A stretch of DNA of 64,000 nt from Hydrogenophilales bacterium 16-64-46 (GTDB lineage Bacteria; Pseudomonadota; Gammaproteobacteria; Burkholderiales; Thiobacillaceae). The DNA is taken from contig NCGY01000005.1 of the NCBI GenBank assembly GCA_002281775.1, positions 62,001 through 126,000 on the forward strand. Direction: 5' to 3'. Shown one piece after another: positions 21,577-34,367 of this stretch (position 1 is its first letter; each line of letters opens with the position of its first letter). Under the pieces are notes generated by a model. It was not told where the DNA came from, ran no database searches, and saw only the letters and a list, made by a program, of their open reading frames with translations. Made by a program: the position numbers and the translations under genes.

Positions 21577-22183
21577 TTTTCTCCATCCGGCTGCCCGCCT
21601 GCTGCTGTGGGGCGGGTGGGCGGTGGCGGTGGAAATCGCCGCGCCCTTGCCCCTGATGCTTCCGGCCGTCGCCCTCGCGACGGCCTTTCTGTTTTCTGCC
21701 GTGCGGCAACACGGGTTTCGCTTGCTGCGCCGGACCCGCTGGCTGTTGCTGGTGCTGTTTGTGGCCTACGCCCTGAGCCAGCCCGGCACCCCGCTGATGC
21801 CGGCATGGGGCTGGGCGGGCCCGACGGTTGAAGGTGTCGAGGCCGGCGCATGGCGCGTCGCACGCCTGGTGATGCTGCTAGGCGGGCTGGCGGTACTGCT
21901 CGCGAGCACCGAACGCCGGCAGCTGATTTATGGCCTGTATGTGCTGGCGCGCCCCCTGTGCTGGCTGGGCTTTGATCGCCGCGTATTTGCGGTGCGCCTT
22001 GGGCTGGTGCTCGACTACGCGGAAGCGGCGCGTCCCGGGAGCTGGCGCGAACTGTTCGAGACGGCCAGCGAGGACAGCGGCCAGCCGGACCGGCTGGTGC
22101 TGCCAGTACAACGCTGGCAAATCCGTGACAGCCTCGTCATACTCGCCGCCTTGTTGCTGCTGCTGGGGGTCGTCTGGGCATGA
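21569..22183 (+). CDS. CbiQ/EcfT-like membrane protein
   Basis: A roughly 204-residue hydrophobic protein with about five membrane segments, similar in style to the T component of energy-coupling-factor transporters (CbiQ/EcfT). The start is uncertain: the TTG at 21569 overlaps the fimV stop and gives LADFLHPAARLLLWGGW. No ECF ATPase or substrate-binding component is adjacent. Its stop overlaps the truA ATG (ATGA). Function is unassigned. Confidence 0.65.
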   Translation: MADFLHPAARLLLWGGWAVAVEIAAPLPLMLPAVALATAFLFSAVRQHGFRLLRRTRWLLLVLFVAYALSQPGTPLMPAWGWAGPTVEGVEAGAWRVARLVMLLGGLAVLLASTERRQLIYGLYVLARPLCWLGFDRRVFAVRLGLVLDYAEAARPGSWRELFETASEDSGQPDRLVLPVQRWQIRDSLVILAALLLLLGVVWA

Positions 22184-22962
22184 GGATAGTCGTCGGGTTG
22201 GAGTATTGCGGCAGCGGATTTTGCGGCTGGCAATCGCAACCGCAGGGATGCGGCATCCAGGACGCGCTGGAGACGGCGGTGGCGGCGATTGCAGGAGAGA
22301 AAACGACGGTCACCGCAGCGGGGCGGACCGACACCGGCGTGCACGCGGCCTTCCAGGTAGCGCATTTCGACGTGACGGCCGAACGCCCGCTGACCGCCTG
22401 GGTACGCGGCGTGAACAGTCACCTGCCGGCAGGCGTGGCGGTGCTGTGGGCGCGCGAGATCGACGCTGATTTCCATTCGCGTTTCAGTGCCGAAGCGCGC
22501 GGCTATCGCTACGTGCTGCTGAATACGCCGGTACGGCCGGCGCTGGCAGCGGGGCAGATCGGCTGGCATCACCGTCCGCTCGACGATACGCGCATGAACG
22601 CCGCAGCCGCGAGCATCCTGGGCGAACACGATTTTTCCGCCTTCCGCGCCGCAGAGTGCCAGGCCAAATCGCCCGTCAAGCACCTGCGCCACATCGTAAT
22701 CGTGCGGCGCGGCGACACCCTACTGTGCGATTTTGTTGCCGACGGTTTCCTGCACCACATGGTGCGCAACCTCATGGGCTGCCTGATCCACGTGGGCGCG
22801 GGCAATGTGCCGCCGGAATGGATGCATGAGGTGCTGTTGGGCCGGGACCGGACGCGGGCCGCGCCCACTTTCATGCCCGACGGCCTCTATCTCAACCGCA
22901 TCCGGTATCCTCGCCGTTACGACCTGCCCGATACCTCGACCCGTTGGCCCTTCGCATCATGA
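22180..22962 (+). CDS. truA: tRNA pseudouridine 38-40 synthase
   Basis: TruA modifies positions 38-40 of the anticodon arm. The 260-residue protein contains the catalytic Asp in [19 protein letters not shown] and the conserved [17 protein letters not shown]. It overlaps the preceding and following genes by four bases each, part of a tightly packed asd-fimV-truA-trpF-trpB run. Confidence 0.96.
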   Translation: MRIVVGLEYCGSGFCGWQSQPQGCGIQDALETAVAAIAGEKTTVTAAGRTDTGVHAAFQVAHFDVTAERPLTAWVRGVNSHLPAGVAVLWAREIDADFHSRFSAEARGYRYVLLNTPVRPALAAGQIGWHHRPLDDTRMNAAAASILGEHDFSAFRAAECQAKSPVKHLRHIVIVRRGDTLLCDFVADGFLHHMVRNLMGCLIHVGAGNVPPEWMHEVLLGRDRTRAAPTFMPDGLYLNRIRYPRRYDLPDTSTRWPFAS

Positions 22963-23579
22963 CCGTACGCGTAAAAATCTGCGGCATCACCCGTATGGAA
23001 GACCTGCACGCGGCCTGCGAAGCCGGTGCCGACGCGCTGGGATTCGTGTTCTACGGCAAAAGCCCGCGCAATGTATCCATCGACACGGCGGCAGAACTGG
23101 TGCGCGCCTTGCCGCCCTTCGTGCAGTCGGTGGGGCTCTTTGTCGATGCCGAGCCGGTGGATATCGAGGCCGTGCTGGCGTCGGTGCCGCTCGATCTGCT
23201 GCAATTCCACGGCGACGAGACGCCCGGGCAGTGCGCCCGTTACGCCCGGCCTTTCCTCAAGGCGGTACGGGTCAAAGCCGACACGGATTTGCTAAAATAC
23301 GCGGCTGATTTCAAGGCGGCGCGCGGGCTTCTGCTCGACGCCTACGTGCCGGGCGTGCCGGGCGGAACCGGCGAGCGCTTTGACTGGTCCCTGATCCCGT
23401 CCTGCCTGCCTAAACCGGTAGTGCTGTCCGGCGGCCTCGAACCCGACAACGTTGCCGAAGCCGTGCGCCGGATTCGCCCCTGGGCGGTCGACGTGTCGTC
23501 CGGGGTCGAAGCCGCAAAAGGCATCAAAGACGCGCTCAAAGTGGCGCGGTTCATAGCGAACGCGAAAGAAGCAATATGA
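22959..23579 (+). CDS. trpF: Phosphoribosylanthranilate isomerase
   Basis: TrpF performs the Amadori rearrangement in tryptophan synthesis. The start is the ATG at 22959 ([16 protein letters not shown]), overlapping the truA stop; the protein is 206 residues. The catalytic Cys is in KICGIT and the Asp in LLDAYVPG, and the C-terminal AVDVSSGVE is present. Confidence 0.96.
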   Translation: MTVRVKICGITRMEDLHAACEAGADALGFVFYGKSPRNVSIDTAAELVRALPPFVQSVGLFVDAEPVDIEAVLASVPLDLLQFHGDETPGQCARYARPFLKAVRVKADTDLLKYAADFKAARGLLLDAYVPGVPGGTGERFDWSLIPSCLPKPVVLSGGLEPDNVAEAVRRIRPWAVDVSSGVEAAKGIKDALKVARFIANAKEAI

Positions 23580-24775
23580 ATCTGACTGATCTCCCCGATT
23601 CCCGTGGCCATTTCGGCCCCTACGGCGGCATCTTCGTCGCCGAGACCCTGATGGCGGCGCTGGACGAACTGCGTGCCGAATACGACCGAGCGCGTGAGGA
23701 TCCCGCCTTCATCGCCGAATTCGAGTACGAGCTAAAACACTACGTCGGCCGCCCCAGCCCGGTATATCACGCCCGGCGGTTGTCCGAAGCCTATGGCGGC
23801 GCGCAGATCTATCTGAAACGAGAAGACCTCAACCACACCGGCGCGCACAAGATCAACAACACCATCGGTCAGGCGTTGCTCGCCAGGCGCATGGGCAAAA
23901 AGCGCGTCATTGCCGAAACCGGTGCCGGCCAGCACGGTGTGGCGTCCGCCACCGTCGCCGCGCGTTACGGCATGGAGTGCGTGGTCTACATGGGGGCGGA
24001 GGACGTGGCGCGCCAGTCGCCCAACGTCTACCGCATGAAGCTTCTGGGCGCGACCGTCGTGCCCGTCTCGTCCGGCTCGAAGACCCTGAAGGATGCGCTC
24101 AACGAAGCCATGCGCGACTGGGTCACCAACGTCGAATCGACCTTCTATATCCTCGGCACCGCCGCCGGCCCGCATCCATATCCCATGCTGGTGCGTGACT
24201 TCCAGTGCGTGATCGGTCGCGAATGCATCCAGCAGATGCCCGAAATGACCGGCCGGCAGCCGGACGCGGTTGTCGCCTGCGTCGGCGGCGGCTCCAACGC
24301 CATCGGCATCTTCCATCCCTATATCCCGCATGAGAGCGTGCGCCTGATCGGCGTCGAAGCCGGCGGTTCGGGTATCGCTTCCGGTAAACATGCCGCGCCG
24401 CTCTCCGCCGGTACCCCCGGGGTGCTGCATGGTTTCCGCAGCTACCTGATGCAGGACGAAAACGGCCAGATCATCGAGACCCATTCGGTCTCGGCCGGCC
24501 TCGACTATCCCGGTGTCGGCCCCGAACACAGCTGGCTCAAGGACGCCGGCCGCGCGGAATACGTCGCCATCAACGACGACGAAGCCATGTCCGCCTTCCA
24601 CGACCTGTGCCGGTACGAAGGCATCATTCCCGCGCTCGAATCGAGCCATGCCATCGCGCAGGCGAAGAAACTCGCACCGACGATGAAGAAGGACCAGATC
24701 ATCCTGATCAATCTTTCGGGACGCGGCGACAAGGACATCAATACGGTGGCGAAACTGGCGGGGATTACGCTGTAG
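23576..24775 (+). CDS. trpB: Tryptophan synthase beta chain
   Basis: TrpB condenses indole with serine using PLP. The 399-residue protein has the PLP lysine in [22 protein letters not shown], and the phosphate loop VGGGSNAIG, and ends [11 protein letters not shown]. Its last 45 bases are duplicated 508 bases downstream, after hicB. trpA, normally next, is 1.45 kb away because of inserted genes. Confidence 0.96.
   Translation: MNLTDLPDSRGHFGPYGGIFVAETLMAALDELRAEYDRAREDPAFIAEFEYELKHYVGRPSPVYHARRLSEAYGGAQIYLKREDLNHTGAHKINNTIGQALLARRMGKKRVIAETGAGQHGVASATVAARYGMECVVYMGAEDVARQSPNVYRMKLLGATVVPVSSGSKTLKDALNEAMRDWVTNVESTFYILGTAAGPHPYPMLVRDFQCVIGRECIQQMPEMTGRQPDAVVACVGGGSNAIGIFHPYIPHESVRLIGVEAGGSGIASGKHAAPLSAGTPGVLHGFRSYLMQDENGQIIETHSVSAGLDYPGVGPEHSWLKDAGRAEYVAINDDEAMSAFHDLCRYEGIIPALESSHAIAQAKKLAPTMKKDQIILINLSGRGDKDINTVAKLAGITL
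24731..24775 (+). repeat. trpB 3' end, copy 1 of a 45-bp direct repeat
   Basis: This is the in-use 3' end of trpB, including its TAG stop. It matches 25239-25283 at 37 of 45 positions. The two copies encode nearly the same peptide ([14 protein letters not shown] versus KDINIVAKLAGIAL), with most differences silent or conservative. Confidence 0.9.
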
Positions 24776-25028
24776 GGAAGGGCAAACTGGAAAAAATCCT
24801 TGCGCAGATTTTGCGCGGCGGAAGCGACCAGAATATCGCCTTTGATGATCTGGTCGCATTGCTTGAGAGCCTGGGTTCGAGAAGCGGATCAAGGGCAGCC
24901 ATCATGCGTTCAGCAAAGATGGCGTTGAGGAAATCATCAATATCCAGCCCTCTGGAAGCAAAGCCAAACCGTATCAGATCAATTAAGTCAGAGCCGTCGT
25001 CGTGAAATACAAACTGTCTGGAGAATGA
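24776..25028 (+). pseudogene. Decayed HicA toxin gene
   Basis: HicA is a small double-stranded-RNA-binding mRNA interferase. The reading begins GKLEKILAQILRGGSDQNIA directly after the trpB stop with no start codon. After LVALLESLG one base is missing, and the next frame continues FEKRIKGSHHAFSKDGVEE, including the catalytic-type GSHH. That frame then meets a TAA where HicA proteins continue, followed by VRAVVVKYKLSGE and the TGA that overlaps the hicB ATG. Three independent lesions (lost start, frameshift, nonsense) show the toxin is inactive. Confidence 0.85.
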
Positions 25029-25240
25029 ACATGTATCGATATGAAATCATTCTGTACTGGAGTGCCGAGGACGCGGCGTTTATTGCAGAGGTGCCGGAAT
25101 TGCCCGGCTGCATGGCTCATGGCGCATCGCAGGATGAGGCCTTGCATCAGGCCCAGCAAGCGATGATCGCCTGGATCGAGGTCGCGCAGGAAATTGGAAG
25201 AACCATACCCGAACCGCGTGGGCGGTTGATGTATGCATAA
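25025..25240 (+). CDS. hicB: HicB-family antitoxin
   Basis: A 71-residue short-form HicB: MNMYRYEIILYWSAEDAAFI, the PELPGCMAHGASQDEAL motif and the family ending IPEPRGRLMYA are all present. HicB binds and neutralises HicA. The ATG at 25025 overlaps the stop of the hicA remnant, the usual coupling. The antitoxin frame is intact although its toxin is broken. The stop codon abuts the second trpB-tail copy. Confidence 0.9.
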   Translation: MNMYRYEIILYWSAEDAAFIAEVPELPGCMAHGASQDEALHQAQQAMIAWIEVAQEIGRTIPEPRGRLMYA

Positions 25241-25283
25241 GGACATCAACATCGTGGCAAAGCTGGCGGGGATTGCCCTGTAA
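25239..25283 (+). repeat. Detached trpB 3' end, copy 2 of the direct repeat
   Basis: These 45 bases after hicB match the true trpB tail (24731-24775) at 37 of 45 positions and keep the trpB frame to a TAA. No trpB body precedes it. The Mrr-type gene starts two bases after this stop. It is best read as the displaced or donor-derived tail of another trpB allele. Confidence 0.88.
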
Positions 25284-25285
25284 AC

Positions 25286-26194
25286 ATGGCGATTCCAGAC
25301 TTTCAAAGTGTTTTCATGCCGCTGCTCAAAGCCTGCGCGGATGGCGGGGAACATACCAAGCAGGAATTGTTGCCGTTGCTGGCCAGGCAGTTCGGGCTGA
25401 CAGGGGAAGAGCTTTTGATCAAGCTTGCCAGTGGTAAACAGGGAATGTTCGATAACCGTGTTGGGTGGGCAAAAAGCTATCTCAAACAAGCGGGTTTACT
25501 TGAGAATTTGCGGCGTGGGGTTTTCAGGATTACTGATCGTGGATTGCAGGTTTTGAATGAGAACCCGCAACCTTTGAATGTCAGGTATCTGAAGCGCTTC
25601 CCGGAGTTTGTGGTTTTTAATGCGGGCAAGCCCAAGGATGAAGGCAAGTTTGTTGAGTCGGTAACGGCAAGCCAGGATACCCCCGACGAACTCATTGCCG
25701 GAGGCTACAAGCAATTACGTGAAACGCTGGCAATCGAGTTACTGGAACGGATTAAAACCGTCAGTCCGTCACGCTTCGAGGAACTGGTCGTCGAACTGTT
25801 GTTGAAAATGGGGTATGGCGGCACGCAGGAAGACGCGGGGCGGGTGGTCGGCAAAAGCGGTGATGGCGGCATCGATGGCATCATCAATGAAGACCGGCTG
25901 GGGCTGGATGTGATCTACATACAGGCCAAGCGCTGGGAAGCCGATGTGGGCCGCCCTGAAATCCAGAAATTCGTCGGTGCGCTGGCGGGCAACAAGGCGA
26001 GCAAGGGTATTTTCATCACCAGTTCCGGTTTCTCCAGAGGGGCGACGGATTACGCATCGCAAGTGAATCACCGGGTTGTCCTGATCGACGGCTCAATGCT
26101 GGCGGAATTGATGATGGACTACGATCTGGGTGTTTCCACCAAGGATGTGTATACGGTGAAGCGCCTGGACACGGATTATTTTGAAGAAGAGTAG
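25286..26194 (+). CDS. mrr: Mrr-type restriction endonuclease
   Basis: Mrr enzymes are type IV restriction nucleases that cut modified DNA. The 302-residue protein has an N-terminal winged-helix Mrr_N domain (about 1-100, HTKQELLPLLARQFGLT) and a C-terminal PD-(D/E)xK Mrr catalytic domain (about 155-290) with SRFEELVVELLLKMGYGGT, GDGGIDGIINEDRLGLD and the catalytic IQAKRW. No methylase is adjacent, as expected for type IV. Base composition is less GC-rich than the trp genes around it, and it splits trpB from trpA, which suggests acquisition by transfer. Confidence 0.9.
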   Translation: MAIPDFQSVFMPLLKACADGGEHTKQELLPLLARQFGLTGEELLIKLASGKQGMFDNRVGWAKSYLKQAGLLENLRRGVFRITDRGLQVLNENPQPLNVRYLKRFPEFVVFNAGKPKDEGKFVESVTASQDTPDELIAGGYKQLRETLAIELLERIKTVSPSRFEELVVELLLKMGYGGTQEDAGRVVGKSGDGGIDGIINEDRLGLDVIYIQAKRWEADVGRPEIQKFVGALAGNKASKGIFITSSGFSRGATDYASQVNHRVVLIDGSMLAELMMDYDLGVSTKDVYTVKRLDTDYFEEE

Positions 26195-26227
26195 TTTTTG
26201 ATTGAACACATACAGATTGAGCACAGC

Positions 26228-27034
26228 ATGAGCCGCATCGGCCCCACCTTCACCGCGCTGAAAGCGCAGAACAAGAAAGCCCTCATTCCCTTTATCACCG
26301 CCGGCGATCCCGGGCGCGGCATGACCGTGCCGCTGATGCACGCACTGGTGGAAGCGGGCGCGGATATCATCGAGCTGGGCGTGCCGTTTTCTGATCCCAT
26401 GGCAGACGGGCCGGTGATCCAGCGCGCCTCTGAGCGGGCGCTGGCGAACAAGGTCGGGTTGCGTGACGTGCTCCAGATGACGCTGGAGTTCCGCAAGGTC
26501 AACACCACCACGCCGGTTGTGCTGATGGGCTATGCCAACCCGGTGGAGCGCATGGGTTACGCGGCGTTTGCCGAAGCCGCGAAGGCGGCGGGGGTGGACG
26601 GCGTGCTGACGGTGGACATTCCGCCGGAAGAAGCAGCGGGCGTGGCCGACGTGTTCAAGGCCGCCGGGCTCGATCCCATCTTCCTGCTGTCACCGACCAC
26701 GCCCGAAGCCCGGGTGGCGCAGGTAGCGGCAGCGGCGGGCGGCTTCATCTACTACGTGTCGCTCAAGGGCGTGACCGGCTCGGCCAACCTGGACACCGAC
26801 GAGGTGGCAAAGAAGCTGGCGATGGTGCGCAGCCACTGTGCCTTGCCGGTGGGCGTGGGCTTTGGCATAAGGGATGCGGCGACCGCCGAGGCCGTGGCGC
26901 GCATTGCTGACGCCGTGGTGGTGGGCAGCCGCATCGTCAATGAAATCGAGACCGCGCCGGAAAGTGAGCTGGTCGAGCGGGTGAAGACACTGGTGCGCGA
27001 TCTGCGCCGGGGTGTCGACGCCGCAAGCAAATAA
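26228..27034 (+). CDS. trpA: Tryptophan synthase alpha chain
   Basis: TrpA cleaves indole-3-glycerol phosphate and passes indole to TrpB. The ATG at 26228 gives [20 protein letters not shown] and 268 residues. Catalytic Glu ([16 protein letters not shown]) and Asp ([11 protein letters not shown]) are seen, with the phosphate site GVGFGIRDA. It starts 33 bases after the mrr gene, so its coupling to trpB has been lost. Confidence 0.96.
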   Translation: MSRIGPTFTALKAQNKKALIPFITAGDPGRGMTVPLMHALVEAGADIIELGVPFSDPMADGPVIQRASERALANKVGLRDVLQMTLEFRKVNTTTPVVLMGYANPVERMGYAAFAEAAKAAGVDGVLTVDIPPEEAAGVADVFKAAGLDPIFLLSPTTPEARVAQVAAAAGGFIYYVSLKGVTGSANLDTDEVAKKLAMVRSHCALPVGVGFGIRDAATAEAVARIADAVVVGSRIVNEIETAPESELVERVKTLVRDLRRGVDAASK

Positions 27035-27046
27035 GCGGGGACAAAC

Positions 27047-27916
<870 letters not shown>

Positions 27917-27991
27917 TCCCGACCACTCGGCAAACGACACGACCGCCTTGCCACCCGGCGGCGCTGTCGTGCGATTTTTTTCCGCCACGCC

Positions 27992-29269
27992 ATGCCCCCC
28001 CCCCTGACTGCCAGCCTTACTGACTGGCTCATCCGCCTGGAGCGACTGCATCCGACCGCCATCGAGCTGGGGCTCGACCGGGTGCGCCGCGTCGCCGGGG
28101 CGCTCGGGCTGAAACCGGATTTCCCGCTACTGACGGTCGGTGGCACCAACGGCAAGGGCTCGACCTGCGCTATCCTGGAGGCCACGCTCGGCGCTGCCGG
28201 GTACAAGATCGGGCTCTACACCTCGCCGCATCTCCTGCGCTACAACGAGCGCGTGAGAATCGCCGGGCGCGAGGTGGGCGATGCCGACCTGGTGGCCGCC
28301 TTCGAAGCCATCGAATCCGCACGCGGCGACATTTCGCTCACCTATTTCGAATTCGGGACGCTGGCAGCCATGCACCGGTTCATCGAGGCCGGGGTCGACG
28401 TGGCGATCCTCGAAGTGGGGCTGGGCGGACGCCTCGACGCTGTCAACCTGTGGGACGCCGACGCCGCCCTTGTGACCAGCGTGGACCTCGACCACCAAGA
28501 TTACCTTGGCGACACCCGCGAGGCGATCGGCTTCGAGAAGGCGGGGATTTTCCGTGCAGGCCGGCCGGCCCTGTGTGCCGACCCTGATCCGCCGGCGAGC
28601 CTGTTGCAACACGCGCAGGCCATCGGCGCCGACCTGCGCCGCATCGGCCGTGATTTCGGCTACGCGCGGGCCGGCGCAGGCTGGACTTGGCAGGGCCGGC
28701 ACACGGCCTGGCCGGATTTGCCGCTGCCCGCCATGGCCGGGGCGTATCAGCTGCGCAATGCCGCCGCGGCCCTGGCCGCGCTGGAGACCTTGTCCGCGCC
28801 GTTGCCGGTGAACGTCGAGGCGATCCGGCACGGCCTGCGCCAGGCGCGCGTGCCGGGCCGCTTTCAGACCATCGCCTCGTCTCCCGAGCTGATCGTCGAC
28901 GTGGCGCACAATCCCGAAGCTGCACGGGCGCTGGCGAGTGCCCTCGATGACGCGGCGACTGCAGGGCGTACCTTCGCCGTCATCGGCATGCTGGCCGACA
29001 AGGACGCGGCCGGGGTGATAGCGGCGCTGCGGGGCAGGGTGGATGCCTGGTGGACCTGCACCCCGGATTCCCCGCGCGCACGCGATGCGGCGAGCCTTGC
29101 GGCAACGATACGCAGTTGTCTGCCGGAGGCGGTCGTGAACCTTGCCACCACCCCGGTGGAAGCCCTCGCAGCGGCGCAGAGTGCCGCGCACGAAGGTGAT
29201 AGAATCGTCGCCTTCGGTTCGTTCACCACCGTTGCCGCAGTCCTCGACCATGCCGCCACCCAGCAATGA
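27992..29269 (+). CDS. folC: Dihydrofolate/folylpolyglutamate synthase
   Basis: FolC makes dihydrofolate and adds glutamates to folates. The 425-residue Mur-ligase-like protein has the P-loop VGGTNGKGSTCAIL, GLYTSPHLLRYNERVRI, and EVGLGGRLDAVN. The C-terminal domain begins near 290. Its last 20 bases overlap the SPOR gene. Confidence 0.95.
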   Translation: MPPPLTASLTDWLIRLERLHPTAIELGLDRVRRVAGALGLKPDFPLLTVGGTNGKGSTCAILEATLGAAGYKIGLYTSPHLLRYNERVRIAGREVGDADLVAAFEAIESARGDISLTYFEFGTLAAMHRFIEAGVDVAILEVGLGGRLDAVNLWDADAALVTSVDLDHQDYLGDTREAIGFEKAGIFRAGRPALCADPDPPASLLQHAQAIGADLRRIGRDFGYARAGAGWTWQGRHTAWPDLPLPAMAGAYQLRNAAAALAALETLSAPLPVNVEAIRHGLRQARVPGRFQTIASSPELIVDVAHNPEAARALASALDDAATAGRTFAVIGMLADKDAAGVIAALRGRVDAWWTCTPDSPRARDAASLAATIRSCLPEAVVNLATTPVEALAAAQSAAHEGDRIVAFGSFTTVAAVLDHAATQQ

Positions 29270-29888
29270 GCAAGACCTGAAGCGCCGCGCGCGGCGCAGG
29301 CTGATAGGCGCAGTGGCGCTCATCCTGCTTGCGATCATCGTGTTGCCGCTGCTGCTGGAAGACGAGCCGCCACCGGCCAGTTCGCTGGCGGTGAAAATGG
29401 CGGCTGTTCCGTCGACCGACCCCGGACCGATAGAACCAGCGTCCGAAATTTCGTCGATGCATGAGTCTTCCCCTGAGGCGCAGCCCAAGCCGGCAGCCCC
29501 TCTTACGCACCTGCCGGTGACAGAGCCCGAGCCCGAGCCCGAGCCGAAGCACGACACCAGGCCCCAAGCCAAACCTTCGCCCAAGCCATTGCCGCCCCAG
29601 CCTGTCGCACGTTCCGAAGCGAAACCGGTTGAACGGTCGCCCACCCCGGCTCCATCCCGGCCATCCACGGAAACCGCATTCGTGGTACAGCTGGCCGCGC
29701 TCTCCGATGCCGGCAAGGCGCGCGCCCTTGCTGCGCGGGCATCGCAGGCCGGTCTGCCGGCCTACACCGATGCGGCCGGCAAGCTCACCCGGGTGCGCGT
29801 GGGGCCGTTCGCCAGCCGTGAGGCGGCGGTCGCGGCAGCGGTGAAACTCGCCGAGAACGGCCTTGCCGGGCAGGTCGTCTTCAAGTGA
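29250..29888 (+). CDS. SPOR-domain (DedD-like) membrane protein
   Basis: A 212-residue bitopic inner-membrane protein: a short cytoplasmic start MPPPSNEQDLKRRARRR, one membrane helix (about 19-37), a long Pro/Glu/Lys linker, and a C-terminal SPOR domain (about 138-212, beginning FVVQLAALSDAGKARALAAR) that binds denuded septal glycan. This is the DedD position between folC and cvpA. The ATG at 29250 is chosen because upstream codons lie within folC. Confidence 0.9.
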   Translation: MPPPSNEQDLKRRARRRLIGAVALILLAIIVLPLLLEDEPPPASSLAVKMAAVPSTDPGPIEPASEISSMHESSPEAQPKPAAPLTHLPVTEPEPEPEPKHDTRPQAKPSPKPLPPQPVARSEAKPVERSPTPAPSRPSTETAFVVQLAALSDAGKARALAARASQAGLPAYTDAAGKLTRVRVGPFASREAAVAAAVKLAENGLAGQVVFK

Positions 29889-30382
29889 CCCTGCTCGACC
29901 TGATCGTATTGCTGTTGCTGGTGCTGACCGTGGTGCGGGGGCTGATGCGCGGTCTCGTCGGTTCGCTGTTTTCGCTGGGAGCCTGGCTGCTGGCCTTTTT
30001 TGTCGGCAAATGGGGCGCGCTGCTGGTGGGGCCGTGGTTGCCACTCGGGGCCGATAACCCGGCCATCCAGTATTTTGCCGGCTTTGTCGTGGTGTTCCTG
30101 GTGGTGCTGATTGCCACGCTGTTGCTCGGGCATCTGCTCGGCGCGCTGGTGAACGCAGTCGGGCTCGGCCCGGTCAATACTTTTCTGGGTGGCGTACTGG
30201 GCCTCGCCAAGGGCGGCGTGATCCTGGTGGGCTTGACGCTGGCGGCAGGCCTCACGGCACTACCGCGTACCGATTTCTGGCAGCAGGCGGCGCTTTCGGG
30301 CAGCCTCCAGACGATGGCACGGGCGGCGCTGCCGCTGTTGCCGGGCGAAATTGCGGAATACGTTCGTTTTGAACACAGTTAG
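29885..30382 (+). CDS. cvpA: CvpA-family membrane protein
   Basis: A 165-residue protein with four hydrophobic segments, family CvpA (named for colicin V production). It starts at GTG 29885, overlapping the SPOR stop (GTGA), giving TLLDLIVLLLLVLTVVRGL. It is directly upstream of purF, the conserved pairing. Its biochemical role is not established. Confidence 0.92.
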   Translation: MTLLDLIVLLLLVLTVVRGLMRGLVGSLFSLGAWLLAFFVGKWGALLVGPWLPLGADNPAIQYFAGFVVVFLVVLIATLLLGHLLGALVNAVGLGPVNTFLGGVLGLAKGGVILVGLTLAAGLTALPRTDFWQQAALSGSLQTMARAALPLLPGEIAEYVRFEHS

Positions 30383-30389
30383 GTGAGCT

Positions 30390-31910
<1,521 letters not shown>

Positions 31911-31941
31911 CACGGCGTCGTGCCCTGGCGTGTTCCGGCCA

Positions 31942-34326
31942 TCAGTATGGCCACACCCATGCGTCCGCCTCCGGCAGGTCGACCCCGTTCTCGTACGCGT
32001 AATTGCGGCATTCGATCTGCATGTCGCGCAGTTTCTCCTTGATGTGCGCACCGGCCACGCGCAAGGCGGGAATGCGGTCGATCACGTCGATGGCGAGGCT
32101 GAAGCGGTCGATTTCGTTCTGTATGGCGAGTTCCAGCGGCGTGTTGATGCTGCCTTTTTCCTTGTAGCCGCGCACGTGCATGTTGGCGTGGTTGTGGCGA
32201 CGGTAGGCCAGGCGATGGATCAGCCAGGGGTAGCCATGGAAGTTGAAGATGACGGGTTTGTCCAGCGTGAACAGGCTGTCGAAATCCTTGTCGGAAAGTC
32301 CGTGCGGATGCTCGCTTGCGGGTGACAGCCTGTACAGATCCACCACATTGACGAAGCGCACCTTCAGATCGGGAAAATGTTCGCGCAGCAGCACCGTCGC
32401 CGCCAGCGCTTCCTTGGTGGGGATGTCGCCGGCGCTGGCCATCACCACATCCGGCTCCACTCCGGCATCGTTGCTGGCCCATTCCCAGATGCCGATGCCC
32501 TTGGTGCAGTGCTTGATGGCCGCGTCCATGTCCAGGTATTGCAGGTGCTTCTGCTTGTCGCAGACGATGACGTTGATGTAGTCGGTGCTCTCCAGGCAAT
32601 GGCTTGCAACCACCAGCAGGGTGTTCACATCCGGCGGCAGGTAGATACGGGTGACGGCGGGGCTCTTGTTCACTACGACGTCGAGGAAGCCCGGGTCCTG
32701 ATGGGTGAAGCCGTTGTGATCCTGACGCCAGACCGTGGAGGTGATCAGCAGGTTGAGCGAGGACACGGGGGCCCGCCAGGGCACGCTCTTTGACATCGCC
32801 AACCACTTGGCGTGCTGGTTGAACATCGAGTCGATGATGTGGACGAAGGCTTCGTAGGTTGAAAAGAAGCCGTGCCGCCCGGAGAGCAGATACCCTTCCA
32901 GCCAGCCCTCCAGCGTATGTTCGGACAACATTTCCATCACCCGGCCATCGGCCGACAGTTCGCTGCCGTCGGCATCCTCCGGATAGATGTCGGCCAGCCA
33001 GGTCTTCTTGGTGACTTCATACAGGTTGTCGAGTTTGTTGGAGGCGTTCTCGTCCGGCCCGAAGACGCGGAAGTTGTCGGGGTTGTGCAGCATGACGTCG
33101 CGCAGCAACCTGCCCAGCGGGCGCGTATTTTCCGCCAGGGTCTTGCCGGGGCCGGGTAACGCTGCGGCGTATTCGCGGAAGTCCGGCAGGCGCAGCGCCC
33201 GCCGCAGCAGGCCACCGTTGGCATGGGGGTTCGCGCTCATGCGACGCGCGCCCGTGGGCGCCAGGGCCTTCAGGTCCGGACGCAGGCGTCCCGTTTCGTC
33301 GAACAGGGTGTGCGGCTGGTAACTGCGCAGCCAGGCTTCCAGTTGCTGCAGATGTGCCGGATTGTTGCGCACGTCGGCGATCGGTACCTGGTGCGCCCGC
33401 CAGAATCCCTCGACCTTCTTGCCGTCCACTTCGGCAGGGCCGGTCCAGCCCTTGGGCGAGCGCAGCACGATCAGCGGCCAGCGCGGACGCCCGGGGACGC
33501 CGCTGGCGCGCGCCTCGGCCTGCACGCGCCGGATTTCCAGCACGCACTGTTCCAGCACGTCGGCCATCCGTGCATGCATGGTCATCGGGTCGGAGCCCTC
33601 GACGAAATGGGGTGTCCAGCCGTAACCCTTGAACAGGCTCTCCAGTTCCTCGTGCGAGATGCGCGCCAGCAGTGCCGGGTTGTTGATCTTGTAGCCGTTG
33701 AGGTGAAGGATGGGCAGCACCGCACCGTCGCGGATCGGGTTCAGGAACTTGTTGGAATGCCAGGAGGTGGCGAGCGCTGCGGTTTCCGCCTCGCCGTCGC
33801 CCACCATCACCGCCACCAGAAGATCGGGGTTGTCATAGGCGGCACCAAAAGCATGCGACACGCTGTAGCCCAGCTCGCCGCCCTCGTGGATCGAGCCCGG
33901 CGTTTCCGGGGTGCAATGGCTGCCGATGCCGCCGGGAAAGGAAAACGCCTTGAAGAACTGGCGCATGCCCGCTTCGTCCTCGCCCTTGTTGGGGTAGACC
34001 TCGCTATAGAAACCTTCCAGGTACACGGGCGCCAGCACGCCGGGGGCGCCATGGCCCGGACCTGCCAGGAAGATGACGTCGAGGTCGTACTGCCTGATCA
34101 GACGATTGAGATGCACCCAGGCAAAGCTCAGCCCCGGACTGGCCCCCCAGTGCCCCAGCAGCCGGCGCTTGACGTGCTCGGGTTGCAACGGCTCGCGCAA
34201 CAGTGGATTGTCGCGCAGGAAGATCATGCCTGCCGCCAGGTAGTTGCAGGCGCACCAGTAGGCGTCCAGCCTGCCCAGTTCATCGCGGGAAAGCTCGGTT
34301 ACGGGTTTGGGCGTGGGCGCGTTCAT
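31942..34326 (-). CDS. xfp: Xylulose-5-phosphate/fructose-6-phosphate phosphoketolase
   Basis: Phosphoketolase splits xylulose-5-phosphate or fructose-6-phosphate with phosphate into acetyl-phosphate plus glyceraldehyde-3-phosphate or erythrose-4-phosphate, using thiamine diphosphate. The ATG at 34326 gives [20 protein letters not shown] and 794 residues, the family norm. The ThDP site is visible as [20 protein letters not shown] with [10 protein letters not shown]. It lies 41 bases downstream of ackA on the same strand, so acetyl-phosphate made here can be used for ATP. Confidence 0.96.
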   Translation of the reverse strand: MNAPTPKPVTELSRDELGRLDAYWCACNYLAAGMIFLRDNPLLREPLQPEHVKRRLLGHWGASPGLSFAWVHLNRLIRQYDLDVIFLAGPGHGAPGVLAPVYLEGFYSEVYPNKGEDEAGMRQFFKAFSFPGGIGSHCTPETPGSIHEGGELGYSVSHAFGAAYDNPDLLVAVMVGDGEAETAALATSWHSNKFLNPIRDGAVLPILHLNGYKINNPALLARISHEELESLFKGYGWTPHFVEGSDPMTMHARMADVLEQCVLEIRRVQAEARASGVPGRPRWPLIVLRSPKGWTGPAEVDGKKVEGFWRAHQVPIADVRNNPAHLQQLEAWLRSYQPHTLFDETGRLRPDLKALAPTGARRMSANPHANGGLLRRALRLPDFREYAAALPGPGKTLAENTRPLGRLLRDVMLHNPDNFRVFGPDENASNKLDNLYEVTKKTWLADIYPEDADGSELSADGRVMEMLSEHTLEGWLEGYLLSGRHGFFSTYEAFVHIIDSMFNQHAKWLAMSKSVPWRAPVSSLNLLITSTVWRQDHNGFTHQDPGFLDVVVNKSPAVTRIYLPPDVNTLLVVASHCLESTDYINVIVCDKQKHLQYLDMDAAIKHCTKGIGIWEWASNDAGVEPDVVMASAGDIPTKEALAATVLLREHFPDLKVRFVNVVDLYRLSPASEHPHGLSDKDFDSLFTLDKPVIFNFHGYPWLIHRLAYRRHNHANMHVRGYKEKGSINTPLELAIQNEIDRFSLAIDVIDRIPALRVAGAHIKEKLRDMQIECRNYAYENGVDLPEADAWVWPY

Positions 34327-34367
34327 GAGGTTTTCCTTCTCGGCAGCATGACATGCATGGCCGGTCA

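Noticed and set aside
28127..29716. 529-codon minus frame opposite folC and the SPOR gene
   Set aside because: Gly/Arg-rich shadow with no motif; both plus genes are well supported.
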